Positions 10,289 to 19,046 of a stretch of 62,928 bases of DNA are shown in pieces; the stretch's first letter is position 1; each line of letters begins with the position of its first letter. Source of the DNA: Candidatus Accumulibacter phosphatis (GTDB lineage: Bacteria > Pseudomonadota > Gammaproteobacteria > Burkholderiales > Rhodocyclaceae); the NCBI RefSeq assembly GCF_012939955.1, contig NZ_SPMY01000048.1:1-62928 (forward strand). Direction: 5' to 3'. A model generated the notes under the pieces. The model saw nothing but the letters and a program-made list of their open reading frames with translations, did no database searches and was not told the DNA's origin. The position numbers and the translations under genes are program-made.

Positions 10289-10414
10289 GTCATTGCGCGG
10301 AGGTGTCGCCAACGGGCTCTGCGGAGGTTTGGCTCTGCGGCTTGTCGAGGCGCCGGAAAGGCAGTGAGAGGATGGCACTGGATTGCCGCGTCGGCTGCGC
10401 CTCCTCGCAATGAC
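10289..10414. repeat. Dispersed palindromic element, family A copy 1
   Basis: In the 560-bp gap between the CRISPR operon and the TPR gene. The element is bounded by near-perfect inverted ends, GTCATTGCGCGGAGG at 10289-10303 and CCTCCTCGCAATGAC at 10400-10414. The inner segment CTGGATTGC...GTCGGCTGCGCCTCC recurs at 13009-13111. Small size and inverted ends suggest a non-autonomous or REP-like unit. No gene was recognised in the rest of this gap. Confidence 0.65.
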
Positions 10415-10631
10415 GGTGGGTGTGGGAGGGGGGCCGGGACGGGAATAGGGAGGCGGTAACGTGAGCCAGGCAAGCATCGGCCGTGCTGCACGTTGACCTT
10501 GCAGACAAGGGCTTACGCGGCCGCTCCTCTAGTCAAGGGTCGTTCTGTCATCGCCATTCCTGGACCTGCCCACCGCGGCTGGCCTGCGAAACACGGCAAG
10601 CATGGAAGGGCAAGGCCTGCGCTCGACGCTT

Positions 10632-11840
10632 TCACGGCCGCCGCAGCTTTTCCCGCAGCCACCTGCCAAGGCGTGAGGGGTGGAGAGTGGCACGGACAAG
10701 CCGGGTACTCGGGTGCTTGGGGTCGATTTCGCACATCAGATCATAGGATCTTTGCGCCAGCTCCTGCTTGCCCTGGGCATGAAAGTAGCGCGCGAGAATA
10801 CTCTGGAAGCCCAATACCTCGGACAGGTGGAAGCGCACACGATCGGGGTAGAGCAGTCTGAGATCGAGTTTGTGCTCGAAGATCTCGGCGATCCTGGCCG
10901 TTTCGCCGCGACTCAGGCAGTCCTCGGCCCAGGCGATGCGGCCGAACAGGTAATCGGGGAAACGCTGCACCGTCTCCTCCCTGACGCGCGCGGCTTCGGC
11001 GTGCTCGCCCATGTTGTGGCAAGCGGCGTACAGGTAGTTGTACAGCTGGGCAATGTCGGGATACTGCTCGATGAGGACGCGCACCTCGGCCAGCGCTTCC
11101 CGTGGTCGGCTCTTCAATACTTTCGGGTAGAGGGCGTTGATCCGTTCCTGCACCTCGGCGGGCAGTCGGTCGAAGGCGGCGTCGGGGATGGGCTGGTCGG
11201 TGATTTCGTAGCTGCACACGGTCAGCGGCCCTGTCACTTCGCCGCTAAGCTCGGCGTTGCCAGCGGTCAGGAAGTGGAAGCCCTTGGCACCCAGGCGGCG
11301 GGTCAGGGTTTCCAGGATGTGCCGCGACTGCGCTGGCGTGTCTTCAGGCCCGCTTACGTACAGTGGCTTGTCGTCCTTGCCGTAGGTGTAGCGCTGCGCA
11401 CACGTGGCGGCGTCGATGTTCCCGAAGAGGGCGGCGGCACGGGCGTAGTCGGCATGCGGGGCGAAGCCCAGATCGCGGGCGTAGGCGACCGCGCCCTCGA
11501 TCAGCTTGCGCAGGCAGCCGGGATCGATCGCTTCGAGGTTGAGGCGCTGCGCGAAGGCCGCCCATTCGTCTGCTGAGAGGATGCCGGAGCGGGCCCTCTT
11601 GACGCCCAGGCAGTAGACGTCCACCACAAACGTGGCCATGGCCACCTGGCCGTTGGGCAGCTTGCGCGCCAGGGCGAGCATGCCGATGCCCTTGGCGAAC
11701 AGGTTTTTGGTCGCCAGAGCCGCATGGATCGGCAGCAGCGGCGCCGGCGGCAGCGGCTGCTGCGGCACAGGCTTGCGGGCGGCGTGGCTTTTGCGCTTCC
11801 TGGCGAGCATTTTCTGCCGGCGTTTTTCGTCGACGGTCAT
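10632..11840 (-). CDS. TPR-repeat protein of unknown function
   Basis: About 402 residues from the ATG at 11840 (MTVDEKRRQKM); a start at 11903 is also possible. The N-terminus is very basic (KMLARKRKSHAARKP). Residues 50-150 (ATKNLFAKGIGMLALARK, then VDVYCLGVKRA) resemble a conserved domain seen in bacterial hypothetical proteins next to SEC-C or TPR repeats. The C-terminal half is helical TPR-like sequence (AQLYNYLYAACHNMGEHAEA, ARYFHAQGKQELAQRSYDLM). No signal peptide or membrane segment. It stands alone, reading toward the CRISPR operon but separated from it by 550 bp, so I see no functional link. Confidence 0.8.
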   Translation of the reverse strand: MTVDEKRRQKMLARKRKSHAARKPVPQQPLPPAPLLPIHAALATKNLFAKGIGMLALARKLPNGQVAMATFVVDVYCLGVKRARSGILSADEWAAFAQRLNLEAIDPGCLRKLIEGAVAYARDLGFAPHADYARAAALFGNIDAATCAQRYTYGKDDKPLYVSGPEDTPAQSRHILETLTRRLGAKGFHFLTAGNAELSGEVTGPLTVCSYEITDQPIPDAAFDRLPAEVQERINALYPKVLKSRPREALAEVRVLIEQYPDIAQLYNYLYAACHNMGEHAEAARVREETVQRFPDYLFGRIAWAEDCLSRGETARIAEIFEHKLDLRLLYPDRVRFHLSEVLGFQSILARYFHAQGKQELAQRSYDLMCEIDPKHPSTRLVRATLHPSRLGRWLREKLRRP

Positions 11841-11932
11841 CGTCTTATCGCTCGCCGGCACGCGTTGCCGGGCAGGCCGGAATGCGCACAGCGTGCTGCG
11901 CACTGTCAGTGCGAGGGGCCAAGCCTAGTACC

Positions 11933-12625
11933 CTAGTACACGTTGAGCACACGCATGCCGAACTGCTTGCCGCCGGGGTGATCGAGGATGCGGATGCTTG
12001 CCTGGCGCGGGACGAAGCCGCGCGGTATCGGCAGGCTGCCGTGGGCGATTTCGTAGTCGCCGACTTTGATGGCAACCGGATCGAGCGCAATCGTCGTTTC
12101 GGTGCCGCCGGCTGTCTTGCCGGCGATGTGCAATTGCATCACGCCGGCAAAGGGGGCGCCTTTCGCTTTGGTCCGTGTGAATACCATGTCATAGCCGAGC
12201 TTGTCTTCGTCGACCTTGAAGCGCGCGGCACGAATCCCGACAATGCCGTCGCGCGGGTCAGACGGCAGCGCGGCGAGCAAGGCCTCGACATGCTCACGCT
12301 GCCTGCCAAGATCGGCATGGTTGGCAGCGAGTTCGCCAGCCATGCGCGTCTGCGTGGCAAGGGCGTCTTCAAGCTGCTTATTGGCCTGCGCCAGGTCGGC
12401 GGCGAGACGCGAACGCTCCTGTTCTGCGGTATCCATGGCCGCGCGCAGCTGACTGGCCTCGGCCGCTGAGAGCTGCGGCGGCAGCAGTTGGTGCTGCGCG
12501 TAGAACAAAGCGCCGGCGCCGATCGCGATGCCGAAAAGCAGCAGCCACAGCCAGTTCGGGATCAGCTTGCGCGAGCGGCGCGATTCATAGCGATCGAAGA
12601 CAACGGGTTTGGATCGTCCGAACAT
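11933..12625 (-). CDS. Single-pass membrane coiled-coil protein (DUF6776-like)
   Basis: A 230-residue protein. A basic N-terminus (RYESRRSRKLIPN) precedes one membrane helix (WLWLLLFGIAIGAGALFYA, about residues 25-43), then a coiled coil of about 70 residues (AEQERSRLAADLAQANKQLE). A beta-rich C-terminal domain follows (GIVGIRAARFKVDEDKLGYD to the end). This layout, cytoplasmic tail, one helix and periplasmic coiled coil, matches a betaproteobacterial family of unknown function; the DUF number is from memory and should be treated as tentative. It is divergent from nothing nearby and probably monocistronic. Confidence 0.75.
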   Translation of the reverse strand: MFGRSKPVVFDRYESRRSRKLIPNWLWLLLFGIAIGAGALFYAQHQLLPPQLSAAEASQLRAAMDTAEQERSRLAADLAQANKQLEDALATQTRMAGELAANHADLGRQREHVEALLAALPSDPRDGIVGIRAARFKVDEDKLGYDMVFTRTKAKGAPFAGVMQLHIAGKTAGGTETTIALDPVAIKVGDYEIAHGSLPIPRGFVPRQASIRILDHPGGKQFGMRVLNVY

Positions 12626-12660
12626 TGATTCTCGAATTCTCGAATTCTTGCATTCTTGCG

Positions 12661-12850
12661 TTAATGTGAAAGTCGCGCAAGCGACTCACGAAACTCCCTT
12701 CTCCCTTGCGGGAGAAGGGGCAGGGGAAGAGGGAAACGGTGATGACTTTCATGATTTGGGGTGTCTCCACGTGTCATGACCGTTAATGTGAAAGTGGCAC
12801 AGGCGCCTCAGGGAACTCCTGTCTCCCCTTGCGCCAGCAGGGCCAGGGCG
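12661..12850. repeat. Dispersed structured element, family B copy 1 plus partial second unit
   Basis: A full unit at 12661-12784 is followed directly by a partial unit from 12783 to about 12850 that begins with the same TTAATGTGAAAGT. The full unit can fold into three hairpins: GTCGC-GCAA-GCGAC; a perfect ten-pair stem CCCTTCTCCC-TTGC-GGGAGAAGGG; and ACGGT.ATGAC pairing with GTCAT.ACCGT about 25 nt away. Related copies are at 41154-41340 and 58733-58874. It fills most of the gap between the coiled-coil gene and the arginase gene. Confidence 0.75.
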
Positions 12851-13008
12851 CGCACCACGGTGCCCCGCAGACCCTGCCGATGAACCCGCTATCGATCACT
12901 TCCCGGGCCTCGAAGGACTTGAAATCCAACAAAACCGACGAGAGTGTATGAGCTTCGACCAAGAGGCGTCAATCTCTCGGATATGTAAAGTGGCCGCGGC
13001 GGATGATC

Positions 13009-13111
13009 CAGAGGTTTGGCTTTTTGCGTTGTCACCATGTCCATGCGGCGGGAAATGGTGAGACGATGGAACTGGATTGCTGCCACGTCGGCTGCGCCTC
13101 CTCGCCATGAC
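13009..13111. repeat. Dispersed palindromic element, family A copy 2
   Basis: Shares AGAGGTTTGGCT at its left, ACTGGATTGC in the middle and GTCGGCTGCGCCTCCTCG at its right with the element at 10289-10414, and ends CCATGAC. It lies about 100 bp upstream of the arginase start, so it may be part of that gene's 5' region. The left inverted end seen in copy 1 is not clearly kept here. Confidence 0.55.
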
Positions 13112-13211
13112 CTGCGGGCTGGTGTGGCGGCGCATACGGTCCGCTTGCGCTTGTCGTGGCGGGTTTCGGCCGATTACATTGATGACCAGCACCAAAACTG
13201 CCAGGGCTGCC

Positions 13212-14135
13212 ATGACCATTCTTCCCGTTAGCATCATCGGCGTTCCCACCGACGTCGGCGCCGGAACGCCGGGGGCCCGCATGGGGCCGGAAGCCTTGCG
13301 CGTTGCCGGCATTGTCGCGGCCATCGCCCACTTTGGTGTCGAGGTCAGGGACTGCGGCAACTTGGGCGGCCCAAGCAATCCCGATCTGCCGGCGGTCAAT
13401 GGCTTCCGCCACATGCACGAAGTCGTGGCCTGGAACCGCAGCGTGCACGCTGCGGTTTACGCCGAGCTGCAGGACGGGCGGCTGCCGATCATGCTCGGCG
13501 GCGACCACTGTCTGGCCATCGGTTCGATCAGCGCCGTCGCCCGGCATTGCCGCGAGAATGGACGCCAGCTGCGGGTGCTGTGGTTCGACGCGCACGCCGA
13601 TTTCAACACCGCCATCATGACTCCCAGCGGCAACCTTCACGGCATGCCGGGCGCTTTCCTGTGTGGTTACGGTCCATCGCCACTGACCGAAATCGGCGGC
13701 CAGGTACCGGCCCTGTTGCCGCGAGACATTCGCCAGATCGGCATCCGTAGTGTCGACGACGGTGAAAAGCGTTTCCTGGCTGAAATCGGGATTGAGGTCT
13801 TCGACATGCGCTATGTCGACGAGGTCGGCATGCGCGAAACCATGGAGCAGGCGCTCGCGGGCGTTGGTTCGGAAACGCACCTGCATGTCAGCCTCGACGT
13901 CGATTTCCTCGACCCTGAAATTGCGCCGGGAGTGGGTACCACGGTACGCGGTGGTCCGACCTATCGCGAGGCGCAGCTGTGCATGGAAATGATTGCCGAT
14001 ACCGGGCGGCTTCGCTCGCTCGATATTGTTGAACTCAACCCGGCGCTCGACCTGCGCAACATGACCGCAGAACTGGCCGTCGATCTGGTCGAGAGCCTGT
14101 TTGGCAAGAGCACCCTGATGCGCCTGCACCGGTAG
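13212..14135 (+). CDS. rocF: Arginase / agmatinase-family ureohydrolase
   Basis: A 307-residue manganese ureohydrolase, most like arginase, which would split arginine to ornithine and urea. All metal-binding signatures are present: MLGGDHCLAIGS (about residues 94-105), LWFDAHADFN (about 122-131) with NLHGMPG following, and SLDVDFLDPEIAPG (about 226-239). The start MTILPVSIIGVPTDVGAGTPG is the classical arginase N-terminus; a start 30 nt upstream is possible. It is preceded by the two repeat families and followed by a gap with no clear operon partner. Agmatinase cannot be fully excluded from sequence alone, but GVGTTVRGG and the N-terminus favour arginase. Confidence 0.85.
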   Translation: MTILPVSIIGVPTDVGAGTPGARMGPEALRVAGIVAAIAHFGVEVRDCGNLGGPSNPDLPAVNGFRHMHEVVAWNRSVHAAVYAELQDGRLPIMLGGDHCLAIGSISAVARHCRENGRQLRVLWFDAHADFNTAIMTPSGNLHGMPGAFLCGYGPSPLTEIGGQVPALLPRDIRQIGIRSVDDGEKRFLAEIGIEVFDMRYVDEVGMRETMEQALAGVGSETHLHVSLDVDFLDPEIAPGVGTTVRGGPTYREAQLCMEMIADTGRLRSLDIVELNPALDLRNMTAELAVDLVESLFGKSTLMRLHR

Positions 14136-14254
14136 CTCAGGGGCGGGAGGAGGGCGTTGCCGGCGGGAATCTGTCGCGCGGGGGCGGTGTTTCGCTCGGC
14201 TGGCTCGGGTCGCTTGTCTTGACAGTGGTGCTGGCACAGCAAAGGAGAAGACAG

Positions 14255-14359
14255 ATGAATACGAAGACGAGATCTCGAAATCCTGGCCTGCTGCGGGCCT
14301 CCGTGACTTTCTCAGCGGCCTGCACAGGGCGGCAGCTGCTCGACTGGATTGAGTTGTAA
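14255..14359 (+). CDS. Possible 34-residue peptide with strong ribosome-binding site
   Basis: A short frame (MNTKTRSRNPGLLRAS..., ending DWIEL) is preceded by AAAGGAG at 7 nt spacing, one of the best Shine-Dalgarno matches in the window, and by a TTGACA at 14219-14224 without a clear -10. It lies in the 516-bp gap between arginase and the zinc-finger peptide. The rest of that gap shows no recognisable gene. No family known; it could be a leader peptide or chance. Confidence 0.3.
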   Translation: MNTKTRSRNPGLLRASVTFSAACTGRQLLDWIEL

Positions 14360-14651
14360 GAAGTGAAGATCTCACGCGACTGTTACAAGTATCCCGGCCA
14401 TGCCTTGCCGTCGGGACATTTTTTTCCACCAATTGGGCGATTGCTGGGCGGCGATCGTTTTCGCTGCTGACCGGGCGAGCGTGATCGTCGCTGGAGCGGG
14501 CCGGCAACGGGTGAAATGACGGATAATCGTGAGCTTTCCGGCGGAGCTTGGTCGCCTTGCTGCCTGCGCTTCTCCTGAGTTCAAGGCTTTCCAATGGCGT
14601 CGCGTGCGAGCGCGCAACGCCTGACAACTAACGACGTTTCGGAGAACATAC

Positions 14652-14849
14652 ATGTTGACTTGCCGGCAGGTCACCCAATTGCTGTCCGAAGGGCAGGAGC
14701 GCCAGCTGACGGTCGGCGAAGGCCTGCGCCTGCGGGTGCATCTGGTGATGTGCCAGGGTTGCGCCAATTTCAAGAAGCAGATGAGCTTCTTGCATGCGGC
14801 CTGCCGTCGATTCGTCGTCGAGCCGGCAAGCAAAGAGCGTGGCGAGTAG
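14652..14849 (+). CDS. Zinc-finger anti-sigma-like peptide (zf-HC2 type)
   Basis: A 65-residue peptide: MLTCRQVTQLLSEGQERQL then HLVMCQGCANFKKQM. The C-(x~31)-H-x3-C-x2-C arrangement is the zinc-binding anti-sigma (ZAS) motif found in the N-terminal part of anti-sigma factors. It has no membrane helix. A clear Shine-Dalgarno (GGAGAACATAC) precedes the ATG. Such peptides normally follow an ECF sigma gene, but none is seen immediately upstream. It is followed 36 nt later by a glycosyltransferase gene. Confidence 0.8.
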   Translation: MLTCRQVTQLLSEGQERQLTVGEGLRLRVHLVMCQGCANFKKQMSFLHAACRRFVVEPASKERGE

Positions 14850-14885
14850 TTTCCGACGGTTCTGCCGCTCTTGGCGTGATGAGCG

Positions 14886-15602
14886 ATGAGTGATGGTTGC
14901 GCCGGGCGCACCCCCTTGCTGTCGCTGATTCTGCCGGTGCTCAACGAAGCGACGACGGTCGTCGCGCAATTGACGAAGCTGCAGGTGCTGCGTGCCCGCG
15001 GTGCCGAGCTGCTGGTGGTTGATGGTGGCAGCAACGATGGCACGGCGGCGCTGGCGGCGGCCGGCGCCGACCGGCTGCTCGACGCGCCGCGCGGGCGAGC
15101 GCTGCAGATGAACGCCGGTGCGCGGGCCAGTCGCGGCGAAGTGCTGCTCTTCGTGCATGCCGATACGACGCTACCGCCTGACGCCGACGCGCTGATTCGT
15201 GCGGCGATTGCCGGCGGCGCGGTGTGGGGACGCTTCGACGTTTCTATCGATAGCCGCCATCCCCTGCTGCCGCTCGTCGCGGCGATGATGAACTGGCGCT
15301 CACGCTGGACCGGGATCGCCACCGGCGATCAGGCGATGTTCGTCCGCCGCGATGCTTTCCTGGCGGTTGGCGCTTTTCCGGAAGTGGCGCTGATGGAGGA
15401 CATCGCGCTTTCCAGGCGGCTCAAAGCTGTCGCGCGACCGGCGTGTTTGCGCGCTCGCGTGCGTACCTCGGGGCGGCGCTGGGAGCAGCATGGCGTGCTG
15501 CGCACCATCGTCCTGATGTGGCGCTTGCGGGCGAGCTATTTTTTTGGCGCCGACCCGCAGCAGTTGGCCGTTCGCTATGGCTATTCTCCGCGCCAGCCCT
15601 GA
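14886..15602 (+). CDS. Family 2 glycosyltransferase (TIGR04283 type)
   Basis: A 238-residue GT-A fold enzyme. SLILPVLNEATTV (about 13-25) is the nucleotide-sugar-binding start, LLVVDGGSNDGT (about 42-53) and LLFVHADTTLPP (about 88-99, containing the D-x-D-like HAD) follow, and GDQAMFVRRDAF is the acceptor-side motif. Members next to a DUF2064 partner, as here, are grouped as arsenosugar-biosynthesis glycosyltransferases in automatic annotation; the real substrate is not established. Overlaps the next gene by 26 nt, so the two are translated together. Confidence 0.85.
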   Translation: MSDGCAGRTPLLSLILPVLNEATTVVAQLTKLQVLRARGAELLVVDGGSNDGTAALAAAGADRLLDAPRGRALQMNAGARASRGEVLLFVHADTTLPPDADALIRAAIAGGAVWGRFDVSIDSRHPLLPLVAAMMNWRSRWTGIATGDQAMFVRRDAFLAVGAFPEVALMEDIALSRRLKAVARPACLRARVRTSGRRWEQHGVLRTIVLMWRLRASYFFGADPQQLAVRYGYSPRQP

Positions 15603-16248
15603 GCTGCCGGCGCTGGCCGTTTTTGCGCGTGCGCCGCAGGCCGGCGCCGCCAAGACGCGGCTGATTCCGGCCCTCGGCGCCGCCGGTGCGGCACGCTTGC
15701 AGCGCCGGCTGACCCTGCACGCGCTGGCGGTGGCCAGGCGTGCGGCCTTGGGTGGCGTCAGCTTGTGGGTTGCACCGGACGGCCAGCACCGCTTTTTTCG
15801 TGCCCTTCGTCGGTGCTGTGGAATCGAGTGTCGCGAGCAGTTCGGCGACGACCTCGGCGCTCGCATGGCGGCGGCTTTTGCCGCCCACGCCGGGCCGCTG
15901 TTATTGATCGGAACAGACTGTCCGGCACTGCAGTCGGAGCATCTCGCGGCGGCGGCCAGGGCGCTGAGTGACGAGCAGGCTGGCGGCAATGATGCGGTCT
16001 TCATTCCGGCTGAAGACGGCGGCTACGTGCTGCTTGGCTTGCGTTGCCCGCAGCCCGGCCTCTTTGAAGGCGTCGATTGGGGCAGCGAACGGGTCATGGC
16101 CCAGACGCGGCAGCGCCTGTTGGCGCTGGGCCTGCGCTGGTGCGAGCTGCCGGCTCTCTGGGACGTCGATCGGCCGGCCGATCTGACACGGCTGGCGACG
16201 CTTCCAGGTTTCGGGGCCAACAAAACTGATCGCCGCGCTGACCGCTGA
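15577..16248 (+). CDS. DUF2064 glycosyltransferase-like protein (TIGR04282 type)
   Basis: A 223-residue protein beginning MAILRASPELPALAVFARAP, with AGAAKTRLIPALG (nucleotide-binding loop), LLLIGTDCPAL (about 117-127) and IPAEDGGYVLLGL (about 150-162). These are the motifs of the CofC-like/DUF2064 nucleotidyl- or glycosyl-transferase fold. The ATG at 15577 lies inside the end of the upstream glycosyltransferase gene. The pair is commonly found together and likely acts in one pathway on a small sugar-containing metabolite; the exact product is unknown. Confidence 0.85.
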   Translation: MAILRASPELPALAVFARAPQAGAAKTRLIPALGAAGAARLQRRLTLHALAVARRAALGGVSLWVAPDGQHRFFRALRRCCGIECREQFGDDLGARMAAAFAAHAGPLLLIGTDCPALQSEHLAAAARALSDEQAGGNDAVFIPAEDGGYVLLGLRCPQPGLFEGVDWGSERVMAQTRQRLLALGLRWCELPALWDVDRPADLTRLATLPGFGANKTDRRADR

Positions 16249-16309
16249 CGCCAGGCGCCAGCAACAACAGTTACCTGCTGCTGCTGGCGGTCGGGCGTCA
16301 GATCACCCG

Positions 16310-17275
16310 CTATTGCACCTGTTGAATACCGGCCAGTAGCCAGCCGCCCTTGCCTTGCCGCGGCTTGACGAGATGCCATACCTCGTCGATGGGCTCGGCG
16401 GCCGCGTCCTGCTCTTCACGAATCAGGCCGGAGAAACGGACGCTGACCACGTAGCGGTTGGCCTCTTCTGCGACGTCGAGCACTTCGGCTTCGATGGTCA
16501 CCACGTCGGTTTCCTGCGGTTCGTTACCGCGCTCGGCGATGGTCATGCTGATCTCGGCAAACATTTCGGGAGTGGTGAACTCGCGGATGTCGTCGAGGTT
16601 GGCGGCATCATTGGCGGCCTGCAGTCGAATGAAGCTGACTTTGGCGTTGCGCACGAAGCCGGCGGCGTCGAAGTCAAGCGGGATGTTGCCACTGCTCGCG
16701 ACGGGCGCTGCCGCTGCCGAAGCGGAGGCTGCACCAGCGAGAGCCGTTGCTACAGGCGTAGCTGGGGCGGCAGAGCTGCCGGAAAAGGATGCGTCGGTCG
16801 CCGCGGCGGGCTGCAGCGGTGATTCGCTGCGGCTGCGATTGGTCGCCCCGCTGGCGGGGCCGGCCGCAGCGTATTGCAGGCCGCCCGGAGCACCCAAGCC
16901 GGCCTGTCGGGCGGCGGCGCGGCGACGCATGATGAAGCCGATGACCAGTACCACGGCCATCACCAGCAGGCCCATCATCAGCATTGAGGCCATTTCCTCG
17001 CCGAAGCCGAGGTGCGAAGCCAGGGCCGCGAGTCCGAGGCCGGCGGCGAGACCGGCGAGCGGACCCATCCACGAACGTTTGGGTTGTGCAGCCGCCGCTG
17101 CCGTGGCATTGGCCGCGCCCGGTGCTGCGGCGGCAGACTTGTTGGTGGTCGTCGAGTCGCGCTGCATGCCCGAGGATTTGCCAGCGCCGAGGCGCTTGCC
17201 AGCGGCGTCGGCATCGCCGACGGTCAGTGTCAAGCCGAGAGCCAGAACGGCTGCCAGCAAGGAGAAGGTTTTCAT
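16310..17275 (-). CDS. Tim44-like domain protein, membrane-anchored
   Basis: A 321-residue protein with a signal peptide (MKTFSLLAAVLALGLTLTVG, cleaved near ADA), an Ala/Thr-rich low-complexity stretch, a hydrophobic pair of helices (WMGPLAGLAAGLGLAALAS and SMLMMGLLVMAVVLVIGFIM) followed by MRRRAAARQ. The C-terminal 110 residues (DFDAAGFVRNAKVSFIRLQ to the end, closing WHLVKP and GGWLLAGIQQ) are the Tim44-like domain. Start chosen at 17275 because of AGAGGA at good spacing. Function in bacteria is unclear; it probably binds membranes or acts in envelope transport. It converges with the glycosyltransferase pair. Confidence 0.88.
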   Translation of the reverse strand: MKTFSLLAAVLALGLTLTVGDADAAGKRLGAGKSSGMQRDSTTTNKSAAAAPGAANATAAAAAQPKRSWMGPLAGLAAGLGLAALASHLGFGEEMASMLMMGLLVMAVVLVIGFIMRRRAAARQAGLGAPGGLQYAAAGPASGATNRSRSESPLQPAAATDASFSGSSAAPATPVATALAGAASASAAAAPVASSGNIPLDFDAAGFVRNAKVSFIRLQAANDAANLDDIREFTTPEMFAEISMTIAERGNEPQETDVVTIEAEVLDVAEEANRYVVSVRFSGLIREEQDAAAEPIDEVWHLVKPRQGKGGWLLAGIQQVQ

Positions 17276-17445
17276 GGTCGTCCTCTGAAGTCCCGATTGG
17301 AGAGCGGCAAGCATAGACCGACGAAATTCTGCAGAAAAGCAGAAATCTTTATAAAGATACATCGAAAATCCCGAAGTGTTCGCGCACCCGGCCGTGTTTG
17401 CCGACGGCGCCCGGCGAGGTAGCAGCGCCCGCTTGTTGGCGAGGC

Positions 17446-18459
17446 TCAGGAGGCATCCCCGGACGACCGTGGGCGTGCCCGTGAGCGTGCCGGTTGAACT
17501 GGCGTCTCGGCGGCAGCTTTACTACTGGTTTTTGCGGAGCGCCGTGGGGCGCGTTTGATGGCGCCGAAAACCTTGTCGCGCGCCTCCTGAATGACGGCGA
17601 CGATTGCCGGATGACTCAGGCGCCGCTCGGTAGTGATCGCGAACAGCTGTTCGGCGATCGAGTCGATACGACCGATGGCCTGCACGCGATACTGATCGCT
17701 GACGTAGGCGGCGATCGCCGTCGGTGCGACGAAGAGACCGGCTCCGGCCTGGCCGAATGACTTGAGCAGCGCGCTGTCGTCGAATTCGCCGACGATGTGC
17801 GGGTGCAGGCGGCTGGCTTCGAACCACTGTTCAAGGCGCAAGCGGATCGCCACGTCGTCGCCGGGCATCAGAAAGGGCGCGCCGTTGAGCAATGCCGGAA
17901 AGCTGCCATTCAGGGTGTCGAGCAAGCCGGGTGCGGCGAAGACGGTGAGGTCGCTTTCGCCGAGTGGGTGGCTGTAGCCGCGCACGTTCAGGTTCGCCGG
18001 CATTGGTCGGTCGGCGATCACCATGTCCAGGCGATGCACGGCGAGGTCGGCGAGCAATCCGGTCAGGCGTCCTTCACGACAGATCAGGCGTACTGCCTCC
18101 GGCAGGTGCAGCACCGGTTCCACGAGCCGCAGGGCGACCGACTTGGCCACCGAATCGGCAATTCCCACGGCGAAGGGCAGGCTCTGGGTCATCGTCTGGT
18201 CACGAGCAACCTCCAGCAACTCATCACCAATGGCGAATATCTCTTCGGCGTAGCTGAGGATGCGCCGCCCGGCGCCGGTGAGTTCCAGGCCGCGGCCGAC
18301 GCGGCGAAACAACTCGACGCCGAGTGATCCTTCCAGCTCGCGCAACTGGCCGCTGACTGCCTGCGGCGTCAGGTGCAGTTGTTCGCAGGCGCGAGCGATG
18401 GCGCCGCACTTGGCGACCATCCAAAAGTAACGCAGGTGCTTGTAATTGAGCGAAGCCAT
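17446..18459 (-). CDS. LysR-family regulator, NhaR type
   Basis: A 337-residue LTTR. The HTH is at residues 4-63: LNYKHLRYFWMVAKCGAIAR, then LHLTPQAVSGQLRELEGSLG and LFRRVGRGLELTGAG. The MASLNYKHLRYFW start and the short effector domain resemble NhaR, the Na+-responsive activator of nhaA, rather than general LysR. No Na+/H+ antiporter gene is adjacent, so its target is unknown. The C-terminus is a basic, low-complexity tail (SRARPRSSG). Divergent from the HPF-like gene, 146 bp apart. Confidence 0.82.
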   Translation of the reverse strand: MASLNYKHLRYFWMVAKCGAIARACEQLHLTPQAVSGQLRELEGSLGVELFRRVGRGLELTGAGRRILSYAEEIFAIGDELLEVARDQTMTQSLPFAVGIADSVAKSVALRLVEPVLHLPEAVRLICREGRLTGLLADLAVHRLDMVIADRPMPANLNVRGYSHPLGESDLTVFAAPGLLDTLNGSFPALLNGAPFLMPGDDVAIRLRLEQWFEASRLHPHIVGEFDDSALLKSFGQAGAGLFVAPTAIAAYVSDQYRVQAIGRIDSIAEQLFAITTERRLSHPAIVAVIQEARDKVFGAIKRAPRRSAKTSSKAAAETPVQPARSRARPRSSGDAS

Positions 18460-18604
18460 GAGTGTCCGTAAAAAATAGGCAGGCAAGACGGGCAAGAAAA
18501 ACAGGCAAGATAAAATGATCTATCGAGACAGTATATTCGATTGGTCGGATGTCTCGGCATATCCTAGACTGCCTCTTCCGATCAACGCAAGAGAGGAGAC
18601 AAGC

Positions 18605-18991
18605 ATGCATATCGACACCCAAGCCAGGGGCTTCGAGCTCAGCCCGGAAGTGCGCGATCACGTCCAGCGGCGCCTGGGCTTCTCGATCGACTGGGCATAC
18701 GACCGCGTCAATAGTGTCTTGGTTGTTCTATCCGATATCAACGGGCCGCGCGGCGGCAAGGACAAACGCTGCCGCATTCAGGTCGCCGTTGCCGGCGCGG
18801 CCGACGTGCGCATCGATGACACCCAGGCCGATCTCTACCTGGCCATCGATCGCGCTGTCGATCGTGCCGGGCGGGCGCTGGCCCGCCAGGTAGCGCGGCA
18901 ACGCCAGCGGCAGCCTGGCCGCAGCAGGGACGCCCGCGCGGCTTTGGCCGTGGGTGTGCCGCCGGCAGAGGCCACTACAACGACCGTTTGA
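18605..18991 (+). CDS. HPF/RaiA-family ribosome-associated protein
   Basis: A 128-residue protein. MHIDTQARGFELSPEVRDHV at the start and an RRLGF helix, then VLVVLSDINGPRGGKDKRC and VRIDDTQADLYLAIDRAVDR, follow the beta-alpha-beta3-alpha fold of the sigma-54 modulation/S30EA family. It would bind the ribosome decoding site in slow growth. A strong Shine-Dalgarno (GAGAGGAGACAAGC) fixes the start. The C-terminal 35 residues are an Arg/Gln/Ala-rich tail, shorter than the dimerising tail of long HPF. Confidence 0.85.
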   Translation: MHIDTQARGFELSPEVRDHVQRRLGFSIDWAYDRVNSVLVVLSDINGPRGGKDKRCRIQVAVAGAADVRIDDTQADLYLAIDRAVDRAGRALARQVARQRQRQPGRSRDARAALAVGVPPAEATTTTV

Positions 18992-19046
18992 GCCGCCTGC
19001 GGCGTACCCGCAGCGGCTTGAAATCTTTTCCCAACAGGAGTTCAGA

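Noticed and set aside
13032..14627. 531-residue minus-strand frame opposite arginase
   Set aside because: The + strand has all arginase metal motifs in order; the minus frame has low complexity and no family features.
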